The notes: a model not told the origin generated them from the sequence alone. A DNA stretch of 64,000 bases from a bacterium (GCA_021810905.1 JAJZQH010000007.1:1-64000); one strand, 5' to 3'; shown: positions 32,534 through 41,462, numbered from the stretch's first letter. Translations and numbers: made by a program.

Positions 32534-34243
32534 TTAGAAGAAATCCGCGCTTCCGAACGCCCTCAGCTCATCGATGATCTTGTCCACTTCGTCTTCCGCC
32601 ACGCCCAGTGTTTCAAGCACATAGCGGCCCATCTCTATCCCCGCCTCCAGCTCCTCACAGACCACGACGTCGGCGCCTGCATTATAGAAGCGCGGGACCT
32701 GGTCGCGATACCTGCTTCGCACCACTATGAAGAGAGAGGGGTTCATGCGCCTGGCCTGAGTGACGATTGAAAGCGCGTTTATGTGGTCTGGCACCGCGAT
32801 TGCGAGCATCCTCGCGCGCGTGACGCCGCTGTGCATGAGCAGCTGCGAACTCGCCCCATCGCCTATGAAGACGCGGCGTCCCTCGCTCCTGATGCGGCCG
32901 GCTGTGACGGGGTTGAGCTCCAGCACGACGTATTCCACGCCCTTCTTTTCCAGAAGCCCGCCCACCGTCATACCCAGCGGACCGAACCCGCAGATGATGG
33001 CGTGATTTTCCAGGTGCTCGATGGATTCCTTGGGCAGCGACTCGCTCAAGGGTTTACCCTCGCGCCCGATCCGCCAGGGCACGCGGGCAAGACGCTCGCC
33101 GAGCTTCGGAGCAGCGGCAAGGATGAACGGCGCCAGTATCATCGTGATGGCCGCGGCATCGACGATTAGGTTGTAGTAATACTCGCTCATGGCGCCCGCC
33201 GCGTGGCCGTAGAAGACGAGCATGAACGAAAATTCCCCTACCTGCGCCAACATCAGCGCGCCTATGGCAGCCACGCTCAGCGGATACCCGAAGCCGAGGA
33301 TCGTGCCGCCGGCTATCGCGGCCTTCACGATGAGGATGAACGCGACGAGCACAGCGACCGCCTCCCAGTTCACAACAACAAACGATGGGTCCACGATCAT
33401 GCCGAGCGCCACGAAGAAGAGGCCGTTGAAACAGTAGCGGAACGGCGCGATCTCTGAGAGCGCGTGAAAGCGGAATTCAGTCGTGGAGACGAGCAATCCG
33501 GCGAGGAACGCACCGAGGGCGAAGGACAGGCCTATATGCTTTGTGACGTATGACGCACCTATGGCCAGGCCCACCACCACCACCACGAAGAGCTCCTTGC
33601 TTCTCGGCAGCGCAATATGATGGAGAAGAGGAGTGAGCACCCAGCGTGAGAGGAGCCAGAAAGCCAGCGCAAGCCCCGCAAGATTGAGCGCCGCGTACCC
33701 GAGCGCATACAGCGGATCGGAGCCCGCGCTTCCCGTGAAAAATTGCAAGGCCACGATCATCGGAATGACCGCGAGATCCTGGAATATGAGTATGCCGATG
33801 ACGATGCGTCCGGCCGGAGCATCGAACCAACGTTTCTGCGAGAGGATCGCCATCACTATCGCCGTGGAAGAGAGCGCTATGGCGCAGCCCATGAACGCGC
33901 CTTCAACTCCGGTCCAGCCCACTACCCACCCCACCGCCGCGCCCGCGGCTATAGTAACAAGAACCTGCACCGAGCCCATGCCGATTACGGCGACGCCCCA
34001 CCCCTTGAGCCTCTCAAAGCTGAATTCGAGGCCGATCGAAAAGAGCAGGAGCGCCACACCGACTTCGGCCAGAAGCTGAATTTCGGCGACATCTGGTATG
34101 AACTTCAAGGCCTGCGGGCCGATGAGCATGCCCGTAACAAGAAATCCTACTATGGAGGGAAAGTTCAACCGATGCGCCAGCAGCACGACAGGAACGGAGA
34201 CGAGAAATATTATCAGGATGTCACGAAGAATAGCATCGCCCAT
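32534..34243 (-). CDS. CPA2 cation:proton antiporter with RCK domain (KefB/YbaL type)
   Basis: A 569-residue protein. The N-terminal ~390 residues form about twelve membrane segments with NFPSIVGFLVTGMLIGPQALKF, LLFSIGLEFSFERLKGWG and GAFLAGLLVSTTEF, typical of Kef-type antiporters. A C-terminal TrkA-N (RCK) domain starts at HAIICGFGPLGMTVGGLLEKKGVEYVVLELNP (~420) with its GxGxxG nucleotide site. There is no TrkA-C domain. It likely exchanges K+ or Na+ for H+ at the inner membrane and is gated by nucleotide or redox signals. Divergent from the gene at 34337. Confidence 0.92.
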   Translation of the reverse strand: MGDAILRDILIIFLVSVPVVLLAHRLNFPSIVGFLVTGMLIGPQALKFIPDVAEIQLLAEVGVALLLFSIGLEFSFERLKGWGVAVIGMGSVQVLVTIAAGAAVGWVVGWTGVEGAFMGCAIALSSTAIVMAILSQKRWFDAPAGRIVIGILIFQDLAVIPMIVALQFFTGSAGSDPLYALGYAALNLAGLALAFWLLSRWVLTPLLHHIALPRSKELFVVVVVGLAIGASYVTKHIGLSFALGAFLAGLLVSTTEFRFHALSEIAPFRYCFNGLFFVALGMIVDPSFVVVNWEAVAVLVAFILIVKAAIAGGTILGFGYPLSVAAIGALMLAQVGEFSFMLVFYGHAAGAMSEYYYNLIVDAAAITMILAPFILAAAPKLGERLARVPWRIGREGKPLSESLPKESIEHLENHAIICGFGPLGMTVGGLLEKKGVEYVVLELNPVTAGRIRSEGRRVFIGDGASSQLLMHSGVTRARMLAIAVPDHINALSIVTQARRMNPSLFIVVRSRYRDQVPRFYNAGADVVVCEELEAGIEMGRYVLETLGVAEDEVDKIIDELRAFGSADFF

Positions 34244-34336
34244 GAGCCTTATCTATCATAGCAACAGCGTTTTGCAATCGCTGCGATCCGCGATTGTCGA
34301 TTGACGACCGCGCCTGCGCTGTGTTTGTATCGCGGC

Positions 34337-35572
34337 ATGGCTACCCTTCCCCTTGTGATCCCGCTTGATGGCGTAACGTTTGAATCCGCTGTTATGGCGC
34401 TTTCTGAGGAACCTGGCTTTGCGTGCATCGACGCGCGAAGCGCGCGCACCGGCGCCGGTCGATATTCCTTCGTCACGGCGCTGCCGATACATACGTTTGG
34501 GCTCTCCGGCGGATTCGTCACCGTGGACGGACGCACTACCATAGAGAGACCGTACGCCGCGTTCTCGCGCTTTTCCGCCAGGATTCGGGAATTCGGATCA
34601 GATCCCTATCTCCCGTTCAACGGCGGGATGCTGGGGTACGTGGGTTTCGAGGGCGCACGCGCGCTGCGCGGCTTCGAGCCGGCGCGCGGTTTCTCGCGCC
34701 TGCCGCAGCTGTGGTTCGGCATGTACGACTCAGCTGCGATATTCGACCATGTAGAGGCAAGGGCATTCATCGTGGCAAACGCCGCATGCGCGTCAGAATC
34801 TGAAACCAGGGCGCATGCCTTCATGGGCCGCATCTCGATGGAGCGGCCGGGCAATACGGCCGGTCGCGACTCAACGACCAGTCGCGGCGAGCTCAGGATG
34901 TCGCCCGCTGATTGCGAATTCCTGCGTACGCTCGACGCCGCGCGTTCATGGGTGCGCGCAGAGCGCGCAGAGCGCATCCATATCGCAAGACACGGCCTCA
35001 CCCCCGTTGCCGATCGGACACCGATAGAATTCTTTTTTGAAAAGCGCGCAGAGGACGAAGTGCGCGCCATCTTCGTGCGCGAAGGTGCGGCCTGCATAGC
35101 GTCTTCATTTGAAGGCCTGCTCGAAGTAAAAGGCAGAGAGCTTCGTCATATCCCGAGCTTCTGCCGCGCGGCCGCATCCGACGTGGAACGCGAGATCGAG
35201 GAGGAACTCAAGCGACTCTGTGCAGATAATGAAGTTACGCTCTCCAAATCCGATTCGGGCGTTTCCGTCTTCACGGGCAGGCTGCGCCACGAGATGTCTC
35301 CCATAGACGCGCTGGTCGGGCTCATGCCGGCGCACTCCATGACCGGAGCGCCCTACGACCGCGCCATGGATTTTATTAACGGCAACGATGAAACGCACCG
35401 CACGCTCTACGGCGGTGCATTCGGGATCGCAGATGCGTCGGGGCTATGGTTCAGGACGGCGGAAGCGGTGCGCACAATAGCGGACGGCGCTCTATCGACA
35501 ACCGCTGGCGCCGACATCACGGCCAACATCGACTCGCGTTCTTTTGTCGATCAGCTGAACGCGAGGCTTTAG
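34337..35572 (+). CDS. Degenerate chorismate-binding (TrpE/PabB-like) protein
   Basis: A 411-residue protein. The N-terminal part has the anthranilate synthase component I pattern PFNGGMLGYVGFEGARALR (~95-113). The C-terminal part keeps HSMTGAPYDRAMDFINGNDETHRTLYGGAFG and AEAVRTIADGALSTTAGADI, matching the GAPK...R.YxGaxG and AIRT...AGaGI blocks of chorismate-utilising enzymes. The middle lacks the conserved PIKGT, the ExxENLMIVDLLRND helix and the catalytic His. The protein is ~70 residues shorter than usual and may be a non-catalytic relative. ATG 34337 is preferred over a TTG at 34301. No trp or pab genes flank it. Confidence 0.75.
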   Translation: MATLPLVIPLDGVTFESAVMALSEEPGFACIDARSARTGAGRYSFVTALPIHTFGLSGGFVTVDGRTTIERPYAAFSRFSARIREFGSDPYLPFNGGMLGYVGFEGARALRGFEPARGFSRLPQLWFGMYDSAAIFDHVEARAFIVANAACASESETRAHAFMGRISMERPGNTAGRDSTTSRGELRMSPADCEFLRTLDAARSWVRAERAERIHIARHGLTPVADRTPIEFFFEKRAEDEVRAIFVREGAACIASSFEGLLEVKGRELRHIPSFCRAAASDVEREIEEELKRLCADNEVTLSKSDSGVSVFTGRLRHEMSPIDALVGLMPAHSMTGAPYDRAMDFINGNDETHRTLYGGAFGIADASGLWFRTAEAVRTIADGALSTTAGADITANIDSRSFVDQLNARL

Positions 35573-36021
35573 CTTATCTCTTCAAACGGATCCATCTTCT
35601 TGAATCCTTCCGGCGAGCCCTGCGCGAGTTCGAACATATGCCTCGCGCCCTCGATGAGCGCAAGATCCGCGCGCGCCAGTTCCGGATCGATATCAGCTTC
35701 GGCCGGAGCGCCGAAGCGATCGGCGCGAAGTCTCTCCTGATATGCGACGTCCGGCCCTGCAGGGCTTCCGCGCAATTCGTAGAAACGCAGATCGCCCTCC
35801 GGGCTCGACACCATGGCGCTCTCACCTTGTATGATGATCTCTGAACCGTCCGGCTCCTGCACGTGGTACGTGACGTCCTCCACGTGCCCCGATGGATCGA
35901 GCGACACTGTCATCGTCTCCGGACCCTCCCTGCCTTCGCGGCGGAACATCACCGTCGAATCGCCCGGCTCTCCATTTTCTTGGACAAAGCTCTCCAGCCG
36001 CTTCATGGAATCAACTCCCAT
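35569..36021 (-). CDS. Acidic protein, unknown function
   Basis: A 150-residue protein; ATG 36021 follows GGAGGGGAGG. It reads MGVDSMKRLESFVQENGEPG and is rich in Glu/Asp, with beta-strand-like stretches (TMTVSLDPSGHVEDVTYHVQ, SEIIIQGESAMVSSPEGDLRFYEL) and a helical C-terminus (ELARADLALIEGARHMFELAQ). No signal peptide or family is recognised. It is convergent with, and overlaps by 4 nt, the chorismate-like gene. The gap 36022-36154 upstream holds no feature I can name. Confidence 0.7.
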   Translation of the reverse strand: MGVDSMKRLESFVQENGEPGDSTVMFRREGREGPETMTVSLDPSGHVEDVTYHVQEPDGSEIIIQGESAMVSSPEGDLRFYELRGSPAGPDVAYQERLRADRFGAPAEADIDPELARADLALIEGARHMFELAQGSPEGFKKMDPFEEIS

Positions 36022-36154
36022 AGGACCTCCCCTCCAGGCACCATGGATATATATCAGCAAGTTGCGTGCCACAAAAAACGCTTTGAAATGTGGATGATGT
36101 GAGTACCACTTTGAGAAAACAGGCGGGAGATGACAGAATTATGACGCCTTGAAT

Positions 36155-36934
36155 TTACTGCGCAGCCTTTTCTATGTACCACGCGAGATAATCCTTTGCG
36201 CGTGAGACGGCCGTGGAGAGATTCTCTCCCTTGGCGAGGTGCGCGGCAATAGCGGATGCAAAGCGGCAGCCGGTGCCGCGAGGCGAACGTCCGGCGAGCG
36301 CTATGCGGGGCGCAGTGAACGAATGATATTTCTCGCCGTCAAAGAGCACGTCCACGGCGTCGCCCTCCAGGTGTCCTCCCTTTACGATTACAGCGAGGGG
36401 CTTTGTTGATTTCTCGCGCATGCGGATCGTCTCGCGGTGTATCACCTCCGCCGCCTTCTGCATCGTATCGAGGCCGGCAACCTGCATGCCCGCGAGCGCG
36501 GACGCCTCGGGTATGTTCGGCGTGATGACTGTTGCGAGTGGAAGCAGATGCTGTCGATAAAATGGCAGCGCGTCGGCCTCGAGCAGCGCGCTGCCGGAGG
36601 AAGAGTGCAGCACCGGATCGATCACCACGTGTAGCGCGTCAATGCGCTTGAGAAACCATGCGATAGCGCGCGCGTTCGCCTTCGTGGCCACCATGCCGAT
36701 TTTGACCGCCGCTATCTCGCGGCCGTTGCATGCGGTGGAGAGCTGCTGTGTGAGCACGTCGGCTGGAGTCGGATGTATCGCGAGTACATGTTCCTCGTCC
36801 TGCGCGGTGATGGCTGTGATCGCGGATATTCCTTCCACGCCCAGATCGGAGAAGGTCTTGAGGTCCGCCTGAACGCCAGCGCCGCCCGAAGGATCCGAAC
36901 CCGCTATTGCAAGTATCACTCTTTTGGAAGTCAT
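36155..36934 (-). CDS. thiD: Hydroxymethylpyrimidine (phosphate) kinase
   Basis: A 259-residue ribokinase-fold enzyme. The start MTSKRVILAIAGSDPSGGAGVQADLKTFSDLGVEG is diagnostic. ITAQDEEHVLAIHP, KIGMVATKANARAI, VIDPVLHSSSGSALLEADAL and the anion-hole motif SPRGTGCRFASAIAAHLAKG follow in order; Cys after GTG is typical of ThiD. It phosphorylates HMP and HMP-P for thiamine synthesis. The start at 36934 is chosen because the upstream frame is translated repeat DNA. It lies downstream of thiE on the same strand. Confidence 0.95.
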   Translation of the reverse strand: MTSKRVILAIAGSDPSGGAGVQADLKTFSDLGVEGISAITAITAQDEEHVLAIHPTPADVLTQQLSTACNGREIAAVKIGMVATKANARAIAWFLKRIDALHVVIDPVLHSSSGSALLEADALPFYRQHLLPLATVITPNIPEASALAGMQVAGLDTMQKAAEVIHRETIRMREKSTKPLAVIVKGGHLEGDAVDVLFDGEKYHSFTAPRIALAGRSPRGTGCRFASAIAAHLAKGENLSTAVSRAKDYLAWYIEKAAQ

Positions 36935-36956
36935 CTGTTCCTCGTGCTCTCCACGT

Positions 36957-36993
36957 CCCCTCCCCTTTGTAAGGGGAGGGTCAGGGTGGGGTA
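36957..36993. repeat. CCCCTCCCCTTTGTAAGGGGAGGG hairpin repeat between thiE and thiD
   Basis: Stem CCTCCCCTT/AAGGGGAGG, followed by GTCAGGGTGGGGTAGAT. This widespread hairpin family also occurs inside hemW. It lacks a T-run, so it is not a typical terminator, but may stabilise the mRNA between the two genes. Confidence 0.85.
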
Positions 36994-36999
36994 GATCTT

Positions 37000-37716
37000 T
37001 CAACCAATCGCCTCCACAAACCATCTCGCCTCCGCTGTTACGTCATCCGCCAGAGCAAGGGCGCTGATCATTGCAACCGCACCGGCGTCTGCCTTTATCA
37101 CGTCATCGAGATTTTTCCGTCCAATCCCGCCTATAGCAACTACCGGAACGCGCAGGGCGCCCGTGACCTCTGAAAGCCTGGTCAGCCCCTGCACCGGATG
37201 TCCCGGGCCCTTGGTCTTCGTGGGAAAGATGGCGCCAAATGCCACGTAATCCGCACCCTCCTGTTCGGCGCGCATTGCCTCTTCCATCGAATGCGAAGAA
37301 TAGCCTATGAGCAGGCGATCGCCCGCGCGCGCCCTTATCGATTTAACAGGTTCGTCATTCTCTCCCACGTGCACGCCGTCGGCTCCGAGCTCAAGCGCCA
37401 GATCCGCATGATCGTTGATGATGAAGGTGAAATCAAACTCCGACTTGAGCCGCATGATATCCGCGGCAACCCTCTTCATCTCATCATATCCCGCGTTACC
37501 GAAGTGCTGTTCGTTGCTTGCATTGCTTGCAGTGCTGGCGTTGCCTGCCTTCATGCGCAGTTGCACAACTCTGCACCCGCCCTCCAGCACGCACCTGACG
37601 AACGCGGGCAGCCGCTCGATCGCGACAAATCCACTGTCTGCAATGGCGTAGAGGCCTGAAATCAACGTCGTACGATGGTACGATGGTACGTTGGTACGTT
37701 GGTTAAAATCTCTCAT
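37000..37716 (-). CDS. thiE: Thiamine-phosphate synthase with in-frame 9-nt repeat insertion
   Basis: A 238-residue TIM-barrel enzyme that joins HMP-PP and THZ-P. ISGLYAIADSGF begins the domain. CRVVQLRMK, TFIINDHADLALELGADGVHVGENDEP, LIGYSSHSMEEAMRAEQEGADYVAFGAIFPTKTKG and VVAIGGI are the family blocks. Between QLRMK and the next helix lie about 12 extra residues (AGNASTASNASNE) encoded by the repeat at 37513-37548. The first ~20 residues (MRDFNQRTNVPSYHRTTL) are partly encoded by the TACGTTGG repeats. ATG 37716 has GAAGGGG upstream. No TPP riboswitch is visible. Confidence 0.92.
   Translation of the reverse strand: MRDFNQRTNVPSYHRTTLISGLYAIADSGFVAIERLPAFVRCVLEGGCRVVQLRMKAGNASTASNASNEQHFGNAGYDEMKRVAADIMRLKSEFDFTFIINDHADLALELGADGVHVGENDEPVKSIRARAGDRLLIGYSSHSMEEAMRAEQEGADYVAFGAIFPTKTKGPGHPVQGLTRLSEVTGALRVPVVAIGGIGRKNLDDVIKADAGAVAMISALALADDVTAEARWFVEAIG
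37513..37548. repeat. 9-nt repeat array inside thiE
   Basis: Units GTTGCTTGC, ATTGCTTGC, AGTGCTGGC, GTTGCCTGC on the plus strand; translated on the minus strand as Ala-Ser-Asn-type tripeptides. Same family as 5446-5481, 31115-31141 and 57957-57992. Confidence 0.85.
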
Positions 37717-37782
37717 CGCGTTGCCCCTTCGTTTTCCACGATGTTGTACTATCGTACGATCGTACCAGAGTACCATCGTACG
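37668..37782. repeat. TACGATGG/TACGTTGG tandem and inverted repeats at the thiE 5' end
   Basis: Block 1 (37668-37702) has 8-nt units TACGATGG twice and TACGTTGG twice, inside the first codons of thiE. Block 2 (37745-37782) has TATCGTACGATCGTACCAG and ACCATCGTACGG upstream of the start. The blocks are palindromic in part. Their presence in both leader and coding region suggests repeat insertion or slippage growth. Confidence 0.7.
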
Positions 37783-38065
37783 GTTTTCAGACGGGGACAA
37801 TGGCCATAGAAGAATATGATATATTTATCAATGGATTCCTTTTCCTCATCCCCTTCGAATGACGGCAAAACGGAGGAAACAGAACAAACCCACTCCGAGC
37901 AGAATCGGCGGACAGGACAGGTTCGTTGAAAACCGCATCGTCAATAAAATGACTCATTTTGTGCAAATCAGGCATTCTTCACCCATCTGACAGAAAAAAC
38001 CACATTCACCTGTCCGATTGTCATTATATTTTAAACCCTTAGAAGCGGGAAAACCGCAGGAATAA

Positions 38066-38081
38066 TGGCACAATTCCTGCT
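38066..38081 (+). promoter_or_regulatory. Sigma-54-like (-24/-12) promoter candidate
   Basis: TGGCACAATTCCTGCT matches the consensus TGGCACG-N4-TTGCW at the essential GG and GC, spaced 10 bp apart, with one main deviation (CTGC for TTGC). Transcription would start near 38092, about 37 nt before the lipoprotein start at 38129. The rest of 37783-38128 shows no other feature. Confidence 0.5.
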
Positions 38082-38128
38082 CATCTGAATGTATGGTGAA
38101 TACCACCCAATCCGGGGAGGAAAATGCG

Positions 38129-39415
38129 ATGAGCCCCCTTCTGAAAAAGAGTTTATTTGCGTTGCTGCTCCTGTTTTTTGCGCTTCCATTTTTCAACATG
38201 GCCTGCGTCGGAGGAAATCCTGCGACCTCGCCCTCTGCGCCAGTCGAAGCGCCAGTGCCCGTGTCCCTCAAGTTCATCGAGTATCAGGAGATGAAGGTCG
38301 ATCTCTCCTCGATCGGCGGCTCCAAGGCCTTGTTGCAGATGGCGCTCTCCAAGGTCGTGGGTGATAACGTTTCCGGAATTATTGTTTCAGGACCCACGCT
38401 CATCTCGACGCTGGAGCAGAAATTCTTCATTCCCTCGATCAACAGCTTGAGCGAACTCGAAGTCCCCACGTATGTGCCGAGCGCGTGCGTCAATGTGACG
38501 ACCCGCAGGACGGATCCCGATTGCCTTGCAACCTATGCAGCGGGCTACTGCTTCCTTGCCGATGGAACGGCCAACCCCGCCTGTCAGCCTGCGGAGACCT
38601 ATGTGAAAAGCATGGTATTCAGCGCGGCATCGGGGCTTTTGGCGGGAAGTCATCTCGTGGAAATCGATTTTGCGAAGTACGACTATAACAACGACGCCCA
38701 GCTGGAAAATTGCTCCGGCAACGCGGCCAATCTTCCGATCTGCGTGCGCTTCTGGCTGGACGGCAACAAGTATTCCGCGTGGATCTTTGATTCCTATCCG
38801 GTGGCGGACGATCCGGCGACACCCGATGTGAATGAAGCCAATATCGGGCAGGGAAAATTCAAACTCTTCATCGCGGATATGGAGGGCTACGAGGTCACGA
38901 TGCAGTATATCTACGCGCAGCAGCTTGCAGATGCACAGGCCGCGACCGTGGATCAAAAAGGCATCGAGCATTTCATGAAGGCCGTATTCGTGTACGACGC
39001 GAGCACGTGCCATGGAATCGGATGCGTGAACCTCAATTTTGATGAGATCGACTGGCATTCGCAGACATCCCAGGAAGGTCCGGCTGCGACCGCGTTCAAG
39101 AGCGTCAATCTCACTGCGGGCCTTCAGCAACAAAACGTCGCTCCGCCTATTGACTGGATCACGTCGCAGTACTTGAGCCAGTTCGTCGAGGGCTTTGATT
39201 TCTGGAGCGGTTCGGTTTCATCTTCAGATACCCAGACGACGATTGCAAAGACCGACATCTGCGCGATGATCTCCACCGGCCTTGAGGTAGACAACAGCCT
39301 GTGCGCGAACGTGAACGGCCGCGACATCCGCGTGGACGGGTTGCCGTTTGTCCCTGCCATGACGAATGCGGACGTCGCCTTCCCCATCGATTTCCCGGCC
39401 ACGCCGACGTTCTGA
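38129..39415 (+). CDS. Large secreted lipoprotein, unknown function
   Basis: A 428-residue protein; ATG 38129 follows GGGGAGG. The signal peptide (KKSLFALLLLFFALPFFNMAC) ends at a Cys suited to lipidation, although the lipobox is not ideal. Mature parts include YQEMKVDLSSIGGSKALLQMALSKV, a Cys-containing segment (YVPSACVNVTTRRTDPDCLATYAAGYC) and LENCSGNAANLPICVRFWLDGNKYSAWIFDSYP. The ending DIRVDGLPFVPAMTNADVAFPI is beta-rich. It resembles in style the two lipoproteins on the other strand (39696, 41717) but no repeats are present. Family unknown; likely outer-membrane or surface located. Confidence 0.75.
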   Translation: MSPLLKKSLFALLLLFFALPFFNMACVGGNPATSPSAPVEAPVPVSLKFIEYQEMKVDLSSIGGSKALLQMALSKVVGDNVSGIIVSGPTLISTLEQKFFIPSINSLSELEVPTYVPSACVNVTTRRTDPDCLATYAAGYCFLADGTANPACQPAETYVKSMVFSAASGLLAGSHLVEIDFAKYDYNNDAQLENCSGNAANLPICVRFWLDGNKYSAWIFDSYPVADDPATPDVNEANIGQGKFKLFIADMEGYEVTMQYIYAQQLADAQAATVDQKGIEHFMKAVFVYDASTCHGIGCVNLNFDEIDWHSQTSQEGPAATAFKSVNLTAGLQQQNVAPPIDWITSQYLSQFVEGFDFWSGSVSSSDTQTTIAKTDICAMISTGLEVDNSLCANVNGRDIRVDGLPFVPAMTNADVAFPIDFPATPTF

Positions 39416-39689
39416 GCTTGATGAGATGTTCGGCATCGCAGCTCAAAGGGGGCGCCAGGGCAAGGCGCACGAGGCGCGTGATACCGCGATGTATCTCATG
39501 CGAAAACTTGGCGGCACTGTGTATGCGGCGATCGGCTCGGAACTCGGCGGGCTCAGGAGTCCCGCCGTAGCGCAATCTGTCCGGCGGTTTGCGCTGCATC
39601 TCAAGAATGACGAAGCCCTGCGAGAGACGCCGCGACGTGCTCGCCGGGCACATCTTGTCGCTTGTCAAGACTTGACCCCTTTGGTGTGA
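39414..39689 (+). pseudogene. C-terminal remnant of a REP-associated/IS200-like transposase (DnaA-like HTH)
   Basis: The frame reading LDEMFGIAAQRGRQGKAHEARDTAMYLMRKLGG then AIGSELGGLRSPAVAQSVRRFALHLKNDEALRE matches the DnaA domain-IV-like helix-turn-helix found at the C-terminus of some REP-associated tyrosine transposases. The N-terminal Y1 nuclease domain is absent. The fragment begins right at the end of the lipoprotein gene and stops at TGA 39687. It is a relic that left no downstream gene. Confidence 0.6.
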
Positions 39690-39695
39690 ATTTTG

Positions 39696-41462
39696 TTATT
39701 GCAAGTTGGCGCAGGCCTCGTTCGTCTCAATACAAATGGGTTCGCTGCAGCAATCGATATCCTCGCAGTCGATCGCGCCGTTGCTGGTGGAGCCAATGCC
39801 CGCATCGTGATCGTTGTCGATGCCGTCGGTGCAGCTATTCGCCGGATAGAGGACATGGTTTGCCTCGTTACAGATATTGGCGTCACCCATATCCTTATAA
39901 TAATTGTAGCAGTCGAGATCAGCACAGTCGATATATCCGTCGTGATCGTTGTCGATCCAGTCGTCGCAAATGACCTCGGCCGGCTGATCCTGGCAGAACG
40001 TCCGCCACTTGCAGGAGTAGTCCATGCAATCGCTTCGCCCATCCGCGTTGTCATCGACGGTGTTCGAGCAGTTTTCAACGCCGCCGCAGTCCACCCTCTC
40101 CGGGGCGGCAAGACAGGAGCAATCGCGCTGGGTTGTCACCGTGCAGGACGGGTCGTCCGCGCAGTCAGGATCGTCGCAGTCGATTTTGCCGTCGCCGTCG
40201 TTATCCATGACGTCATTGCAGATCGTCTCCGTCCCGCCGCAGGCGTAATAATTGCTGCAGCAGGAGACGGGGTCCAGAGGGCAGATATCGCTGCAATCCG
40301 CGAGCCCGTCGCCGTCGTCGTCGATGCCGTTGTTGCAGATCTCAACTGTGGCAGCGGCGCTCTCTGTGCAACGCAGGGCTCCTCCCCCGTACAGCACGTT
40401 CATGTAGCATTCCTGCACTTTTCCCTGCCAGGTGAATTGGATGAAATAAGTTTCAAAGACGATGTTCGTGATCCCCTTCTCGTCCAGTTGCAGCGTCCCC
40501 TCTGCCGAGAAATAGAGGAGCTTTTCGGCGAGCAGATTACCGAGTGCCGCCTCGGCCGCCTGCGAGAGGTGGACATCGAAACCGGATGCCAAGAAGGGGA
40601 TGTAAAACCGGTTTTTGCCCTGATCGTCGGCAAAGACCGAGATCCAAGACTGCATGCCGAGGCCCGCTCCCGTGAATCCGAGCGTCCCCGTGTCAAAGGC
40701 GTTCAGGTCTGCAACCGCCCTGGTCATAATGCCGGAGGCAAGGCGCCATTCTTCCACATCCTGTTTGATGCGAAACTCATTCGTCCCTTGAATAAAATCA
40801 TAGTCGCCGAGGTGATCCATCGCGGCGATCATCATCGGCGAAACCTGATACGGGAGAAAATGCGTCTCAGGCAGGCCCGGCATCATGGCATCTTCCTGAG
40901 GTTTCAGGTGCGCGGGCCACCCCAGGACAACCGCCTCGAGCCACGCCCTGCAGTTCGTATCGTCAAAGGCGCTGAGCCCGTCGCCGTTGAGATCCACGAG
41001 CGAGGCGATGACGCTGCAATTGTTGCCGTCCCACCATGCCTCGACGCACGACGGGGGCTTCGGAAAGCCGCAGTTGCAGACTTCAGGATCCGGGGTCCTG
41101 GAAGAGACGATGGAGATGGCGGAGGCATCGAAGCTCGGCAGCGCCATGATATCCGCGGAGAGCGAGGGGTTGGCGTTGAGCGCGGAGAAGAGTTCGAGCT
41201 GCGGGGTGAGCAGGCCTTGCACGAGTTCCGTCGAGGCGAGGGTCGCCATCTCAGCCGGCGTCGTGGGGAGCGTGAACTGCTCCGAGGTTCCGCCATTATC
41301 GACAGGAGATGAACCCCCTCCGGCATCCCCGCCCGTATCGCCAGTGTCCGCGATCGTGGCGTCGGTCCCTCCGCCCCCTCCACAGCCCGTGGTCGTCCCA
41401 TAGAAGACGGCCACTCCCGTAAGGAGCAGGCATACGAGAATCGCCTTCAAGAGGGTCTTCAT
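39696..41462 (-). CDS. Lipoprotein with five Cys/Asp (MYXO-type) calcium-binding-like repeats
   Basis: A 588-residue protein; ATG 41462 follows GAGGTG. The lipobox YGTTTGC gives a lipidated Cys, then a Gly/Thr/Asp-rich linker. The central ~300 residues have no recognised family but include a Cys pair region (EVCNCGFPKPPSC) and an EF-hand-like DLNGDGLSAFDD. The C-terminal ~190 residues hold five repeats of the form C-x-n-x-I-D-x-D-x-D-G-x-x-D-C (NNGIDDDGDGLADCSD, NDVMDNDGDGKIDCDD, DDWIDNDHDGYIDCAD and others). Such repeats are common on surface proteins of Myxococcota and relatives and probably bind calcium. Confidence 0.85.
   Translation of the reverse strand: MKTLLKAILVCLLLTGVAVFYGTTTGCGGGGGTDATIADTGDTGGDAGGGSSPVDNGGTSEQFTLPTTPAEMATLASTELVQGLLTPQLELFSALNANPSLSADIMALPSFDASAISIVSSRTPDPEVCNCGFPKPPSCVEAWWDGNNCSVIASLVDLNGDGLSAFDDTNCRAWLEAVVLGWPAHLKPQEDAMMPGLPETHFLPYQVSPMMIAAMDHLGDYDFIQGTNEFRIKQDVEEWRLASGIMTRAVADLNAFDTGTLGFTGAGLGMQSWISVFADDQGKNRFYIPFLASGFDVHLSQAAEAALGNLLAEKLLYFSAEGTLQLDEKGITNIVFETYFIQFTWQGKVQECYMNVLYGGGALRCTESAAATVEICNNGIDDDGDGLADCSDICPLDPVSCCSNYYACGGTETICNDVMDNDGDGKIDCDDPDCADDPSCTVTTQRDCSCLAAPERVDCGGVENCSNTVDDNADGRSDCMDYSCKWRTFCQDQPAEVICDDWIDNDHDGYIDCADLDCYNYYKDMGDANICNEANHVLYPANSCTDGIDNDHDAGIGSTSNGAIDCEDIDCCSEPICIETNEACANLQ

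Noticed and set aside
37717-38065. TPP riboswitch upstream of thiE
   Set aside because: No CTGAGA...ACCTGA-type core motifs could be found on the minus strand; the leader consists of TACGATGG-type repeats.
39693-41312. 539-codon plus-strand ORF opposite the Cys/Asp-repeat lipoprotein
   Set aside because: It is the mirror frame of a repetitive high-GC gene; the minus strand has the signal peptide, lipobox and conserved repeats.
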